Position numbers and translations under genes: made by a program
Shown: piece by piece, positions 27,960 through 36,684 of the stretch
Position numbering within the stretch: the first letter of the stretch is position 1
Layout: every line of letters starts with the position of its first letter
The notes under the pieces: generated by a model
What the model was told of the DNA's origin: nothing
Databases searched by the model: none
The model's input: only the letters and a program-made list of their open reading frames with translations
Source of the DNA: Streptomyces sp. NRRL S-350
GTDB taxonomy: Bacteria > Actinomycetota > Actinomycetes > Streptomycetales > Streptomycetaceae
Direction: 5' to 3'
Assembly: GCF_000719705.1 (NCBI RefSeq)
Contig: NZ_JOHO01000008.1
Coordinates: 124,001-188,000, forward strand
DNA: 64,000 nt

Positions 27960-28368
27960 CAGCCCGCCCGTCGTACTCCTCGCGGGCCGTGATGACGGCC
28001 GGCACCCGCTGCTCCGTCCAGTGCGCCAGCGCGGCGACCAGCTCGGCCGCCTCCCGGCCGAGCGGGGTGAGGCTGTAGTCGACCCGGGGCGGGATGACGG
28101 GGTGCGCCTCGCGCAGTACGAAGCCGTCCCGCTCCAGTGTCTGCAGGGTCTGGGCGAGCATCTTCTCGCTGACCCCCGAGACCTGCCGCCGCAGCTCGCT
28201 GAACCGGTAGCCCCGCTCGTACAGCGCGCCGAGGACGAGGACCCCCCAGCGGCTGGTGACGTGCTCCAGCACGCCGCGGGACGGGCACATCCGGTCGAAG
28301 ACGTTGGCGGGCGGGAGCCCGCCCGTCTCTGCGCCGACCGGCTGGCGGACCTGCTCGCTCGCGTTCAT
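27943..28368 (-). CDS. HxlR (DUF24) family regulator, QorR/YtfH-like
   Basis: This 141-residue winged-helix regulator has the family signature around CPSRGVLEHVTSRWGVLVLGAL and SEKMLAQTLQTLERDGFVLR. The cysteine at the start of the signature is the residue that redox-sensing members (QorR, YodB, HypR) oxidise, so a thiol switch is plausible. The ATG at 28368 has GGGAGAG upstream. An in-frame ATG 16 codons earlier lies in the promoter region. The gene is divergent from an SDR quinone-reductase-like gene, with a dyad operator between them. This is the same layout as E. coli ytfH/ytfG. Confidence 0.87.
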   Translation of the reverse strand: MNASEQVRQPVGAETGGLPPANVFDRMCPSRGVLEHVTSRWGVLVLGALYERGYRFSELRRQVSGVSEKMLAQTLQTLERDGFVLREAHPVIPPRVDYSLTPLGREAAELVAALAHWTEQRVPAVITAREEYDGRAATAVG

Positions 28369-28424
28369 GATCCGCTCTCCCTCACGGCTGCTCCCCGCAT
28401 TGATGCTTACCCGCATACCAGTAC

Positions 28425-28452
28425 CGTACTTCGAAGTGCGTACTTTCGAAAG
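28425..28452. promoter_or_regulatory. Candidate HxlR operator
   Basis: Two similar sites lie side by side: CGTACTTCGAAGTG and CGTACTTTCGAAAG. The first contains the perfect palindrome ACTTCGAAGT (28428-28437). GTAC-bearing dyads of this kind are typical for HxlR regulators. A TAGGGT -10 box for the SDR gene follows near 28478. Confidence 0.65.
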
Positions 28453-28511
28453 GTTAGTGCCACCCCTAGGGTGAGTTCCGAGGTCAGAACCCCACCGAAG
28501 GAGCCATCGCC

Positions 28512-29396
28512 ATGTACGTCGTCACCGGTGCCACCGGCCAGCTCGGCCGTCTCGTCGTCGAGGGCCTGCTGGCCGCGGTCCCCGCGAGCGAGGTGGCGGT
28601 CGCCGTCCGCTCCGCCGAGAAGGCCGCCGACCTGGCCGCGCGCGGCGTCGCCGTCCGCGTGGTCGACTACGACCGGCCGGAGACCCTGGAGGGCGCCTTC
28701 GCCGCCGGCGACCGGGTGCTGCTGGTCTCGGGCAGTGAGGTGGGCCGCCGGATCCCGCAGCACCGGGCCGTGGTGGAGGCCGCCAAGGCCGCCGGGGTCG
28801 CGCTGCTCGCCTACACCAGCGCGCCCGGTGCGGCCACCTTCCGGCTGGCCGACGAGCACAAGGCGACCGAGGAGCTGATCCTGGCCTCCGGCCTGCCGTA
28901 CGCGCTCCTGCGCAACGGCTGGTACACCGAGAACTACCTGGGCGACGCGGCCGGCACGGTGGCCCGCGGCGTGGTGCTCGGCAGTGCCGGGGAGGGCCGG
29001 ATCGCCACCGCTCCGCGCCGGGACTACGCCGACGCGGCGGTCGCGGTGCTCCTGGGCAAGGGAGAGGGCAAGGGCGAGGGCAAGGGTGCGGGCGGAAGCC
29101 GCGAGAACGCGGTGTACGAGCTGAGCGGCGACGCCGCGTGGAGCCTGCCGGAGCTGGCCGCCGAGTTGGCGGCGGCCTCCGGCGCGCCGGTCGAGCACCG
29201 GGACGTCACCCCGGCCGAGCACCTGGCCGCCCTGGTCGGCGCGGGCCTGCCGGAGGGTTTCGCCGAGGTCCTGGTCGACGTGGACGCCGGCATCGCCCGC
29301 GGCGAGCTGGCCGGCACCCCGGGCGACCTGGCCCGGCTGATCGGCCGCCCGACCGTCCCGCTGGCCGAGTCGGTCCGCGAGGCGCTGAAGGGCTGA
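28512..29396 (+). CDS. NmrA-like SDR, probable NAD(P)H:quinone oxidoreductase (QorB type)
   Basis: This is a 294-residue atypical short-chain dehydrogenase with the dinucleotide motif VTGATGQLGR at residues 4-13 and YTSAP in the strand that follows the substrate pocket. The sequence matches the NmrA/QorB group, which reduces quinones with NADPH. The divergent HxlR regulator makes a quinone or electrophile response likely. A Gly/Lys/Glu insertion (GKGEGKGEGKGAGG) near residue 180 is encoded by a GGGCAAGGGCGA repeat and probably forms a surface loop. ATG 28512 has GAAGGAG upstream. Confidence 0.85.
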   Translation: MYVVTGATGQLGRLVVEGLLAAVPASEVAVAVRSAEKAADLAARGVAVRVVDYDRPETLEGAFAAGDRVLLVSGSEVGRRIPQHRAVVEAAKAAGVALLAYTSAPGAATFRLADEHKATEELILASGLPYALLRNGWYTENYLGDAAGTVARGVVLGSAGEGRIATAPRRDYADAAVAVLLGKGEGKGEGKGAGGSRENAVYELSGDAAWSLPELAAELAAASGAPVEHRDVTPAEHLAALVGAGLPEGFAEVLVDVDAGIARGELAGTPGDLARLIGRPTVPLAESVREALKG

Positions 29397-29434
29397 ACGC
29401 CCAGGTGGGACGCCCGGACGTCCAGCATGCAAGC

Positions 29435-29493
29435 ACTGTCATGACCAAAATCCGGAAACGGAGATGACAGTCTGCCCTCCCGCCCGCTACGGT
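29435..29493 (+). promoter_or_regulatory. rarD promoter with overlapping dyad
   Basis: ACTGTCAT (29435-29442) and ATGACAGT (29464-29471) form a perfect 8-bp dyad. It encloses a TCCG-GAAA-CGGA mini-hairpin. The right arm contains ATGACA, a fair -35 hexamer, with TACGGT (29488-29493) 18 bp downstream as -10. The overlap suggests repressor control or an antiterminator-like RNA structure. Confidence 0.5.
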
Positions 29494-29529
29494 CGCCTCG
29501 ACCACACGCGCGCGGGAGGGCACTCGGCC

Positions 29530-30507
29530 ATGCCACACACAGACCAGCAGGACAACGGCCGGGGGCTCTGGTACGGCTTCGCGGCCTACGGCATCTGGGG
29601 GCTCTTCCCCCTGTTCTGGCCCCTGCTGGAGCCCGGCGCCGCCGACGACATCCTGGCCAACCGGATGGTCTGGTCCCTGGTCGCCGTGGTGCTGCTGCTG
29701 ACCGCCCAGCGGCACTGGAGCTGGATACGCACGCTGCTGCGCCAGCCCCGCCGGCTCGCCATGCTGGCCGGCGCCGCCGCCGTCATCTCCGTCAACTGGG
29801 GCGTCTACATCTGGGGCGTCAACGCCGGGCACGTCGTCGAGACCAGCCTCGGCTACTTCATCAACCCCCTGGTCACCATCGGCTTCGGCGTCCTGGTGCT
29901 CAAGGAGCGGCTGCGGACCGCGCAGTGGACGGCGGTCGGCATCGGCGCCCTCGCCGTCGCGGTGCTCACCGCCGCCTACGGGCGGCTGCCGTGGATCGCG
30001 CTGACCCTGGCGCTCTCCTTCGCCACCTACGGCCTGCTGAAGAAGAAGGTCGGGCTGAGCGGTGTGGAGAGCCTGGCGGCGGAGAGCGCCTTCATGTTCC
30101 CCTTCGCCCTCGGCTACCTGGTCTACCTGGAGGTCACCGGGCGCGGCACCTTCGGGCACACGGTGGCCGGCTCGTACGGCTGGGGGCACTCCGCGCTGCT
30201 GCTGCTCAGCGGGGTGATCACCGCGATCCCGCTGCTGTTCTTCGGCGCGGCGGCCGTACGCGTGCCGCTCACCGTGCTCGGGCTGCTGCAGTACCTGGCG
30301 CCGGTGTTCCAGTTCCTGATCGGCGTCGCGGTCTTCCACGAGTCGATGCCGCCCGCCCGCTGGGCCGGCTTCGGCCTGGTCTGGGCCGCGCTCGCGGTGC
30401 TCACCTGGGACGCGCTGCGCCAGGTGCGGGCCGACCGCGCGGCGCGGGCCGCGGCGGTGCCGCGGCCCGTACCGGCGCAGGCGCCCGGAGCGGGCGTCAC
30501 GCGCTGA
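29530..30507 (+). CDS. rarD: RarD family EamA/DMT permease
   Basis: This is a 325-residue ten-helix member of the drug/metabolite transporter superfamily, RarD subfamily. The signature opening GLWYGFAAYGIWGLFPLFWP and the motif NWGVYIWGVNAGHVVETSLGYF are both present. The substrate is unknown, and RarD was named from a chloramphenicol-related phenotype. ATG 29530 follows GGGAGGG by about nine bases; the frame also contains an earlier ATG at 29464, upstream of the likely transcription start. The 3' end overlaps the ABC permease gene tail-to-tail by 11 bp, with no hairpin between them. Confidence 0.88.
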   Translation: MPHTDQQDNGRGLWYGFAAYGIWGLFPLFWPLLEPGAADDILANRMVWSLVAVVLLLTAQRHWSWIRTLLRQPRRLAMLAGAAAVISVNWGVYIWGVNAGHVVETSLGYFINPLVTIGFGVLVLKERLRTAQWTAVGIGALAVAVLTAAYGRLPWIALTLALSFATYGLLKKKVGLSGVESLAAESAFMFPFALGYLVYLEVTGRGTFGHTVAGSYGWGHSALLLLSGVITAIPLLFFGAAAVRVPLTVLGLLQYLAPVFQFLIGVAVFHESMPPARWAGFGLVWAALAVLTWDALRQVRADRAARAAAVPRPVPAQAPGAGVTR

Positions 30508-31366
30508 TGTCCCGGCTGGTGAAGCGCGCCCAGGCCGCCGAGCCGAACACGGCGACGTAGGCGGCCTGCAGCCCGAGGTCCTTGAGCACGCCGTCCCAGT
30601 ACATCGGCTCGCGCAGCAGGTCCGAGAAGCTGAGCCAGTAGTGCGTGAACAGGAACGGCCGGATCGCGTCCAGCTGCGGGAAGGCGTCCAGGATCTGGAC
30701 GGTGATCACCAGGCCGACGGTGGCGGCCATCGCCGCGATGCCGCTGCCGGTGAGCGTCGAGACGAACAGGCCGATCGCCACCAGCCCGGCCAGCGAGGCC
30801 GCGACCACCCCGGCGACCAGCACCGCGCGCAGCAGCGCGTCGGCGAAGCCGATGGTGTCCCCGGAGATCAGGGTGACCTCGCCGAGCGGGAACAGCGCGG
30901 CGCCCGCGGCCAGCGCCGCCCCCGCGACCGCCGCCGTGGCGGTCAGGCAGAACATCAGCCCGGCGGTGAACTTGGCGGCCAGCAGCCTCGTCCGCCCGGC
31001 CGGGGCGACCAGCAGGTACCGCAGCGTCCCGGTGGCCGCCTCACCCGCCACCGCGTCCCCGGCGACCACGCCGACCGTCATCGGCAGGAAGACGGGCAGC
31101 GCGACGGCCAGCGCCGTGAACACCAGGAACAGCCCGTTCTGGGTGGTCTGCGCGATGAAGCTCGGGCCGCCGCCCTCGCGCGGGCCGTCCGTGTTGAGCT
31201 TGACGATCACCCCGATCAGGACCGGCAGCACCGCCAGGATCCCCAGCAGCACCTTGGTGCGCAGCCGGCGGAAGGTCAGGTGCAGCTCGCTGCGGAACAG
31301 CGCCAGGAACCCGGCCGCCGTCTGCGGCCGTCGGCCGCCGACGTCGACGGTCTCAGCCTGCGACAT
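30497..31366 (-). CDS. ABC-2 type transporter permease
   Basis: The 289-residue membrane subunit has six hydrophobic segments and the ABC-2 layout, with an extracytoplasmic loop after helix 1 and GEAATGTLRYLLVAPAGR at the cytoplasmic coupling region. Its ATG overlaps the ATPase gene by 14 bp, so the two form a transporter together. The substrate is not evident. Both belong to a three-gene operon headed by the LolA-like protein. Confidence 0.9.
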   Translation of the reverse strand: MSQAETVDVGGRRPQTAAGFLALFRSELHLTFRRLRTKVLLGILAVLPVLIGVIVKLNTDGPREGGGPSFIAQTTQNGLFLVFTALAVALPVFLPMTVGVVAGDAVAGEAATGTLRYLLVAPAGRTRLLAAKFTAGLMFCLTATAAVAGAALAAGAALFPLGEVTLISGDTIGFADALLRAVLVAGVVAASLAGLVAIGLFVSTLTGSGIAAMAATVGLVITVQILDAFPQLDAIRPFLFTHYWLSFSDLLREPMYWDGVLKDLGLQAAYVAVFGSAAWARFTSRDISA

Positions 31367-32495
31367 CGAAGCCCTCCCCGGTCAGCGCCACGAAGGCGTC
31401 CTCCAACGTTCCCCGCTCGAGCCCGAAGCCCTGCACCCGCACCCCGGCCTCGACCAGGGCCGCGCACAGCTTGGGCAGCGCCTCGTCGTCCCGGTCCCCC
31501 AGCGAGCCGTCCACCCGGCCCTCGCCGGGCACCAGGCCGGTGACGCCGTGGGCGGCCAGCACCTCGGCGGCCCGCGCCGCGTCCGGGGTGCGGACCACCA
31601 GCCGGCCCTGGGCCCGGGCGGCCAGTTCGGCGACGGTGCCCTGCACGACCAGCCGGCCCCGGGACATCACCGCCGCATGGCTGCAGACCTGCTCGATCTC
31701 GTCCAGCAGGTGCGACGAGAGGAACACCGTGGTGCCCTCCGCCGCGACCTCCCTGACCAGCGCCCGGATCTCCCGCATGCCCTGCGGGTCCAGCCCGTTG
31801 GTCGGTTCGTCCAGCACCAGCAGCTCGCGCGGCTGCAGCAGCGCGGAGGCCAGACCCAGGCGCTGCTTCATGCCCAGGGAGTACGCGCGGGCCTTCTTGC
31901 CCGCCGCGGCGCTCAGGCCGACCCGCTCCAGCGCCGTGTCGACCCGCTGCCGGCGGGTGCGCGGGTCGGCGGTCGGGTCGGCGGAGTCGAAGCGCACCAG
32001 GTTGTCCCGCCCGGAGAGGTAGCCGTACAGCGCCGGGCCCTCGATCAGCGCGCCCACCCGGGGCAGCACGGTGGCGACGGACTGCGGCATGGGCTCGCCG
32101 AGGACGGCGGCCGCGCCCGAGGTGGGGGCGATCAGGCCCATCAGCATCCGGATGGTGGTGGTCTTGCCGGAGCCGTTGGGGCCGAGGAAGCCGAAGACGG
32201 AGCCGCGCGGCACGGTGAGGTCCAGGCCGTCCACGGCGAGTTGGCCGCCCCGGAAGCGCTTGGTCAGGCCGCGGGTCCTGATCACGTCGTCGGACGGGGC
32301 CGCGCGGGAGGCCGTGGACGCCGCGGACGAGCCGGAGACCGCGGAGGCCGAGGACGGGGCCGCGGCGGAGGAGGGGGGAGCAGCGGAAGCCGGGGAAGCG
32401 GAAGGAGCGGGAACGGGCACGGGGGCCGGGCGCCGCTCGGCGCCCGCACCCCCGGCCGACTCCGTAACGTCCCCCGTTACGGGAGTCTCGGGCAT
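31353..32495 (-). CDS. ABC transporter ATP-binding protein
   Basis: The 380-residue ATPase has Walker A GPNGSGKTTT, the signature-like YSLGMKQRLGLA, Walker B LLVLDEPTNGLDP and the H-loop SSHLLDEI. It resembles the DrrA/CcmA ABC-2 exporter group. The N-terminus carries an unusual Ala/Pro/Ser-rich extension of about 70 residues before the ATPase domain. It lies three bases after the LolA-like gene and overlaps the permease gene. Confidence 0.92.
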   Translation of the reverse strand: MPETPVTGDVTESAGGAGAERRPAPVPVPAPSASPASAAPPSSAAAPSSASAVSGSSAASTASRAAPSDDVIRTRGLTKRFRGGQLAVDGLDLTVPRGSVFGFLGPNGSGKTTTIRMLMGLIAPTSGAAAVLGEPMPQSVATVLPRVGALIEGPALYGYLSGRDNLVRFDSADPTADPRTRRQRVDTALERVGLSAAAGKKARAYSLGMKQRLGLASALLQPRELLVLDEPTNGLDPQGMREIRALVREVAAEGTTVFLSSHLLDEIEQVCSHAAVMSRGRLVVQGTVAELAARAQGRLVVRTPDAARAAEVLAAHGVTGLVPGEGRVDGSLGDRDDEALPKLCAALVEAGVRVQGFGLERGTLEDAFVALTGEGFDVAG

Positions 32496-32498
32496 CCG

Positions 32499-33743
32499 TC
32501 AGTTCACCCCGGCGGCGTGCTGCAGGACCGGCAGGGTGACCGCGCCGGCGAAGACCCGGCCGTCGTCGGTGAGCAGCACGTTGACGACCTTGGTGCCGAT
32601 CAGGGTGCCGCCGTCGACCGGCTTGCCGAGCGACTTGATCAGCCCCTGCGGGTTCACCGGCCCGTGACCGCCGTGCTTGCCGCCGCTCTTGCCGGCACCG
32701 CCGCCGTCGCCCTTCGGCGCCTCGACCGGCCCGCTGGGCAGCTTCGCGGTGAGCACGGCCGTCCAGCCCTCGCCGATCACGTTCACGCCCTCGTGCGCCC
32801 CGGTGGCAGGGCCGGTGCCGCCCGCCCGGGCCCCGGCGTCCTTGGCCGCGTCGTCCGCCTTCTTCTCCGTCACCTTGGCGCCCTTGGGCACGGTGAAGTC
32901 GAAGGTCTTGGCGGCCGGTGCGGCGAAGGAGACGTCGGTGAAGTGGACGTCCAGCACGGTGCTGCCGTCGGTGGACTTCGCCACCACCGCGAGCGGCACG
33001 CCGTTCTCGGCGGCCACCGCGATCCGGACCTCCGCGACGGTCGAGCCCTGCTGGGTCGGCTTCACGCTCAGCTGGTACGCCTTCTGCCCGGCCACGTCGG
33101 CCGTCCCGGCGACGGTGACCGAGGTGGTGCCGGCGCTCCCGGCCAGGAACTGCCGGGCGGCGTCCTGCGGGGTGGTCGGCAGCTCGGACAGCGGCGCCTT
33201 CGGGTGCCGGTCGCCGGCCCGGCCGGTCAGGTGCACGGCGCTGTTGGTCGAGCTGTCCCAGGCCCAGGACTGGTCGCCGTTGCGGACCACGGTGTAGCCG
33301 GCCATGTTCTCCATCACGTCCACCCGCTGGCGGTCCGGGCCGTCCACCGCGACCCGCAGCGTCTGGTCGCCGCCGAGCAGGCCGAGCAGCTTGGCCTGCG
33401 GGTCCGCCGAGGAGTCCGCGCCCTGCCCGCCGTGCCCGGCCGCCGCGCCGAGCCCGCCGACCGCACCCAGCAGTTGGCCGGGCACGCCGAGGTCGGTGGT
33501 GACGGACACCGTGCCCGACAGGGTCTGGGTCCGGGAGCCGAGCACCTTCGCGACGACCTGCTCCGCCGTCAGCGACGGCAGGTCGGGCGGGGAACCGGCG
33601 GCCAGCGCGGGCACCAGCCCGACCCCCGCGGCGATCACCGCGGCCACCGCCACCGGCACGCCGGCGCGCACCAGGACGCGCCGTCGCGAGCGGTACGGCA
33701 CGCCGCCGTCCAGGTCGTCCCCCGTCGCCGTCTCATTGGTCAT
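32499..33743 (-). CDS. LolA/DUF2092-like secreted or membrane-anchored protein
   Basis: The 414-residue protein has an N-terminal membrane anchor (RRRVLVRAGVPVAVAAVIAA...) followed by an extracytoplasmic beta-rich domain. Landmarks such as LTAEQVVAKVLGSRTQTLSGTV and YTVVRNGDQSWAWDS are of the kind found in outer-membrane lipoprotein carrier LolA/LppX or DUF2092 proteins. Gram-positive relatives may bind lipids on the outer face of the membrane. ATG 33743 has GAGTTGAGG upstream. As the first gene of an operon with an ABC-2 exporter, it may receive or hand on the exported molecule; this is inference. Confidence 0.78.
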   Translation of the reverse strand: MTNETATGDDLDGGVPYRSRRRVLVRAGVPVAVAAVIAAGVGLVPALAAGSPPDLPSLTAEQVVAKVLGSRTQTLSGTVSVTTDLGVPGQLLGAVGGLGAAAGHGGQGADSSADPQAKLLGLLGGDQTLRVAVDGPDRQRVDVMENMAGYTVVRNGDQSWAWDSSTNSAVHLTGRAGDRHPKAPLSELPTTPQDAARQFLAGSAGTTSVTVAGTADVAGQKAYQLSVKPTQQGSTVAEVRIAVAAENGVPLAVVAKSTDGSTVLDVHFTDVSFAAPAAKTFDFTVPKGAKVTEKKADDAAKDAGARAGGTGPATGAHEGVNVIGEGWTAVLTAKLPSGPVEAPKGDGGGAGKSGGKHGGHGPVNPQGLIKSLGKPVDGGTLIGTKVVNVLLTDDGRVFAGAVTLPVLQHAAGVN

Positions 33744-33863
33744 GGCGTCCTCAACTCCTCTGCGAACACGTGCGCTTGTTCCTGCCCCTCCATTAGAGGA
33801 TGCCGGGCCCGCGCCGTCATCGCCCTGCAGGGCCAGATCGGGTTGGCCTTCTTGGGTATGCCG

Positions 33864-33884
33864 ACCCTGAGACGGCCTCAGGGT
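33864..33884 (+). promoter_or_regulatory. Small hairpin upstream of fbiC
   Basis: ACCCTGAG, ACGGC, CTCAGGGT form a perfect 8-bp stem with a 5-nt loop, ending 27 nt before the fbiC -10 box. It is more likely a protein-binding dyad than a transcribed leader. Confidence 0.35.
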
Positions 33885-33911
33885 TGCTCCTCCCGGAGTA
33901 CCCCCCTGACA

Positions 33912-33917
33912 TAGGGT
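33912..33917 (+). promoter_or_regulatory. -10 box of fbiC (probably leaderless)
   Basis: TAGGGT ends six bases before the fbiC ATG. A transcript starting at the usual distance would begin at the start codon itself. No Shine-Dalgarno sequence is present. Confidence 0.5.
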
Positions 33918-33923
33918 CGCGCC

Positions 33924-36512
33924 ATGGACGGAACCGCCATGGATGCGAGCACCCCCCCGACCGCGAACGCGATGCGCCGCGCCCTGCGCCGCGCCCGGGA
34001 CGGCGTCGCCCTCGACGTGACCGAGGCCGCCGTACTGCTGCAAGCCAGAGGCGAGGACCTGCGCGACCTCTGTTCCGGTGCCGCCCGGCTGCGCGACGCC
34101 GGCCTCGAAGCGGCCGGCCGGCCCGGCGTCATCACCTACTCCAAGAGCGTCTTCATCCCGCTCACCCGGCTGTGCCGCGACAAGTGCCACTACTGCACCT
34201 TCGCGACCGTCCCCGGCAAGCTGCGCCGCGCCGGCCACGGGGCGTTCATGTCCCCGGACGAAGTGCTGGAGGTGGCCCGCCGCGGGGCCGAACTCGGCTG
34301 CAAGGAGGCCCTGATCACGCTCGGGGACAAGCCCGAGGACCGCTGGCCCGAGGCCCGCGAGTGGCTGGACGCGCACGGCTACGACGACACCATCGCCTAC
34401 GTGCGGGCGATGTCGATCCGCATCCTGGAGGAGACCGGCCTCCTGCCGCACCTCAACCCCGGGGTGCTGGGCTGGACGGACTTCCAGCGGCTCAAGCCGG
34501 TCTCCGCCTCGATGGGCATGATGCTGGAGACCACCGCCACCCGGCTGTGGAGCGAGCCCGGCGGCCCGCACTTCGGCTCCCCCGACAAGGAGCCGGCCGT
34601 GCGCCTGCGGGTGCTGGAGGACGCCGGGCGCAGCTCCGTCCCGTTCACCAGCGGCCTGCTGATCGGCATCGGCGAGACATACGAGGAGCGCGCCGAGTCC
34701 CTGTTCGCGCTGCGCAAGGTCTCCCGCGCCTACCACGGCATCCAGGAGCTGATCCTGCAGAACTTCCGTGCCAAGCCGGACACGGCGATGCGCGGCATGC
34801 CGGACGCCGAACTGGACGAACTGGTGGCGACCGTGGCGGTGGCCCGGCACCTGCTGGGCCCGACCGCCTGCCTGCAGGCGCCGCCGAACCTGGTGGACGG
34901 CGAGTACGAGCGGCTGATCGCCGCCGGCATCGACGACTGGGGCGGGGTCTCCCCGCTCACCCCGGACCACGTCAACCCCGAGCGCCCCTGGCCGCAGATC
35001 GAGCGACTGGCCGAGCGCTCGGCGGCGGCCGGCTTCGAACTGCGCGAGCGCCTCGCCGTCTACCCCGAGTACGTGCGCCACGGCGAGCCCTGGCTGGACC
35101 CGCGGGTGCTGCCGCACGTCCGCGCCCTGGCCGACCCGCGGACGGGGCTGGCCGACCCGGACGCCGTGGTCCGCGGCCTGCCCTGGCAGGAGCCCGAGGA
35201 CCTGCCCGAGGCGTACGGGCGGACCGACCTGCACACCGCCATCGACACCGAGGGGCGCACCGGCGACCGCCGGGCCGACTTCGAGGACGTCTACGGCGAC
35301 TGGGAGGTGCTGCGCGAGCAGGTGCTCGCCGCCGGCGCGCCCGAGCGCCTCGCCGGCGACCTCCGCGAGGCCCTGGCGGTGGCCGCCGACGACCCGACCC
35401 GGCTGACCGACGACCAGGCGCTCGCCCTCTTCCACGCGGACGGCCCGGCCCTGGACGCGCTCTGCCGGATCGCCGACGACGTGCGCCGCTCCGCCGTCGG
35501 GGACGAGGTCACCTACTGCGTCACCCGGAACATCAACTTCACCAACGTCTGCTACACCGGCTGCCGCTTCTGCGCCTTCGCCCAGCGGCGCACCGACGCG
35601 GACGCCTACACCCTGTCGCTGGAGCAGGTGGCCGACCGGGCCGCGCAGGCCTGGGACGTCGGCGCCACCGAGGTCTGCATGCAGGGCGGCATCCACCCGG
35701 ACCTGCCCGGCACCGCCTACTTCGACATCGCCCGCGCGGTGAAGGAGCGGGTGCCCGGCATCCACGTGCACGCCTTCTCGCCGATGGAGGTGGTCAACGG
35801 CGCGTCCCGCACCGGCTTGTCGATCGGCGACTGGCTGCAGCGGGCCAAGGAGTCGGGCCTGGACACCATCCCCGGCACGGCCGCCGAGATCCTGGACGAC
35901 GAGGTCCGCTGGGTGCTCACCAAGGGCAAGCTGCCGGCCGCGACCTGGGTCGAGGTGGTCACCACCGCGCACGAACTGGGCATCCGCTCCTCGTCCACGA
36001 TGATGTACGGGCACGTGGACACCCCGCGGCACTGGCTCGGCCACCTGCGGCTGCTCGCGGAGATCCAGCAACGGACGGGCGGCTTCACCGAGTTCGTCAC
36101 CCTGCCGTTCATCCACACCAACGCCCCGGTCTACCTGGCCGGCATCTCCCGGCCGGGCCCCACCGCCCGGGACAACCGCGCGGTGGTCGCCATGGCCCGG
36201 CTGCTGCTGCACCCGCACATCCCCAACATCCAGACCAGCTGGGTCAAGCTGGGCGCCGAGGGCGCGGCCGAGATGCTCCGTTCCGGCGCCAACGACCTGG
36301 GCGGCACCCTGATGGAGGAGACCATCTCCCGGATGGCCGGCTCGGCGTACGGGAGCTACAAGTCCGTGCGCGACCTGCAGGCGATCGCCGACCGGGCGGG
36401 CCGCCCGCACCGCCAGCGCACCACCACCTACGGCGAGGTGCCGGCCGAGCGCCAGGCCGCGGCCAAGGCCTCGGACGGGCACCTGCCGGAGCTGCTGCCC
36501 GTCCTGGAGTGA
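33924..36512 (+). CDS. fbiC: FO synthase (CofG-CofH fusion), coenzyme F420 biosynthesis
   Basis: FbiC makes the deazaflavin FO from tyrosine and the pyrimidine 5-amino-6-ribitylaminouracil, the chromophore step of coenzyme F420. The 862 residues contain two radical-SAM halves, each with a Cys-x3-Cys-x2-Cys motif: [12 protein letters not shown] near residue 90 (CofG) and [12 protein letters not shown] near residue 540 (CofH). Length and domain order match the actinobacterial fusion. F420 serves many reductases in these bacteria. ATG 33924 is preceded by the -10 box rather than a ribosome-binding site. A second ATG at 33939 is possible. The gene is divergent from the LolA-like operon and ends in a hairpin. 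Confidence 0.95.
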   Translation: MDGTAMDASTPPTANAMRRALRRARDGVALDVTEAAVLLQARGEDLRDLCSGAARLRDAGLEAAGRPGVITYSKSVFIPLTRLCRDKCHYCTFATVPGKLRRAGHGAFMSPDEVLEVARRGAELGCKEALITLGDKPEDRWPEAREWLDAHGYDDTIAYVRAMSIRILEETGLLPHLNPGVLGWTDFQRLKPVSASMGMMLETTATRLWSEPGGPHFGSPDKEPAVRLRVLEDAGRSSVPFTSGLLIGIGETYEERAESLFALRKVSRAYHGIQELILQNFRAKPDTAMRGMPDAELDELVATVAVARHLLGPTACLQAPPNLVDGEYERLIAAGIDDWGGVSPLTPDHVNPERPWPQIERLAERSAAAGFELRERLAVYPEYVRHGEPWLDPRVLPHVRALADPRTGLADPDAVVRGLPWQEPEDLPEAYGRTDLHTAIDTEGRTGDRRADFEDVYGDWEVLREQVLAAGAPERLAGDLREALAVAADDPTRLTDDQALALFHADGPALDALCRIADDVRRSAVGDEVTYCVTRNINFTNVCYTGCRFCAFAQRRTDADAYTLSLEQVADRAAQAWDVGATEVCMQGGIHPDLPGTAYFDIARAVKERVPGIHVHAFSPMEVVNGASRTGLSIGDWLQRAKESGLDTIPGTAAEILDDEVRWVLTKGKLPAATWVEVVTTAHELGIRSSSTMMYGHVDTPRHWLGHLRLLAEIQQRTGGFTEFVTLPFIHTNAPVYLAGISRPGPTARDNRAVVAMARLLLHPHIPNIQTSWVKLGAEGAAEMLRSGANDLGGTLMEETISRMAGSAYGSYKSVRDLQAIADRAGRPHRQRTTTYGEVPAERQAAAKASDGHLPELLPVLE

Positions 36513-36533
36513 CCACGCGGTGACCGCGGGGGG

Positions 36534-36564
36534 CCCGGCCGCCGCCGTGCGGGCGGCGGCCGGG
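36534..36564 (+). terminator. Terminator after fbiC
   Basis: A perfect 13-bp GC stem (36534-36546 with 36552-36564) with a 5-nt loop lies 22 nt after the stop. Confidence 0.7.
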
Positions 36565-36684
36565 GCGTGGGCACCGCAGTTCGAGGGATGCCGTCGATCC
36601 GCACGGGTGGCCGAAGTACAGTGCGAGGGCGCGCGACCGGCCGATCGTCGTGCGGTCCCCCACCCCGACGAAAGGCGCCCCGTC

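Noticed and set aside
30645..33914. Plus-strand open frame of over 1000 codons opposite the LolA-like/ABC operon.
   Set aside because: It has no domain and has shadow-like composition. The opposite strand has Walker motifs and overlapping coupled genes.
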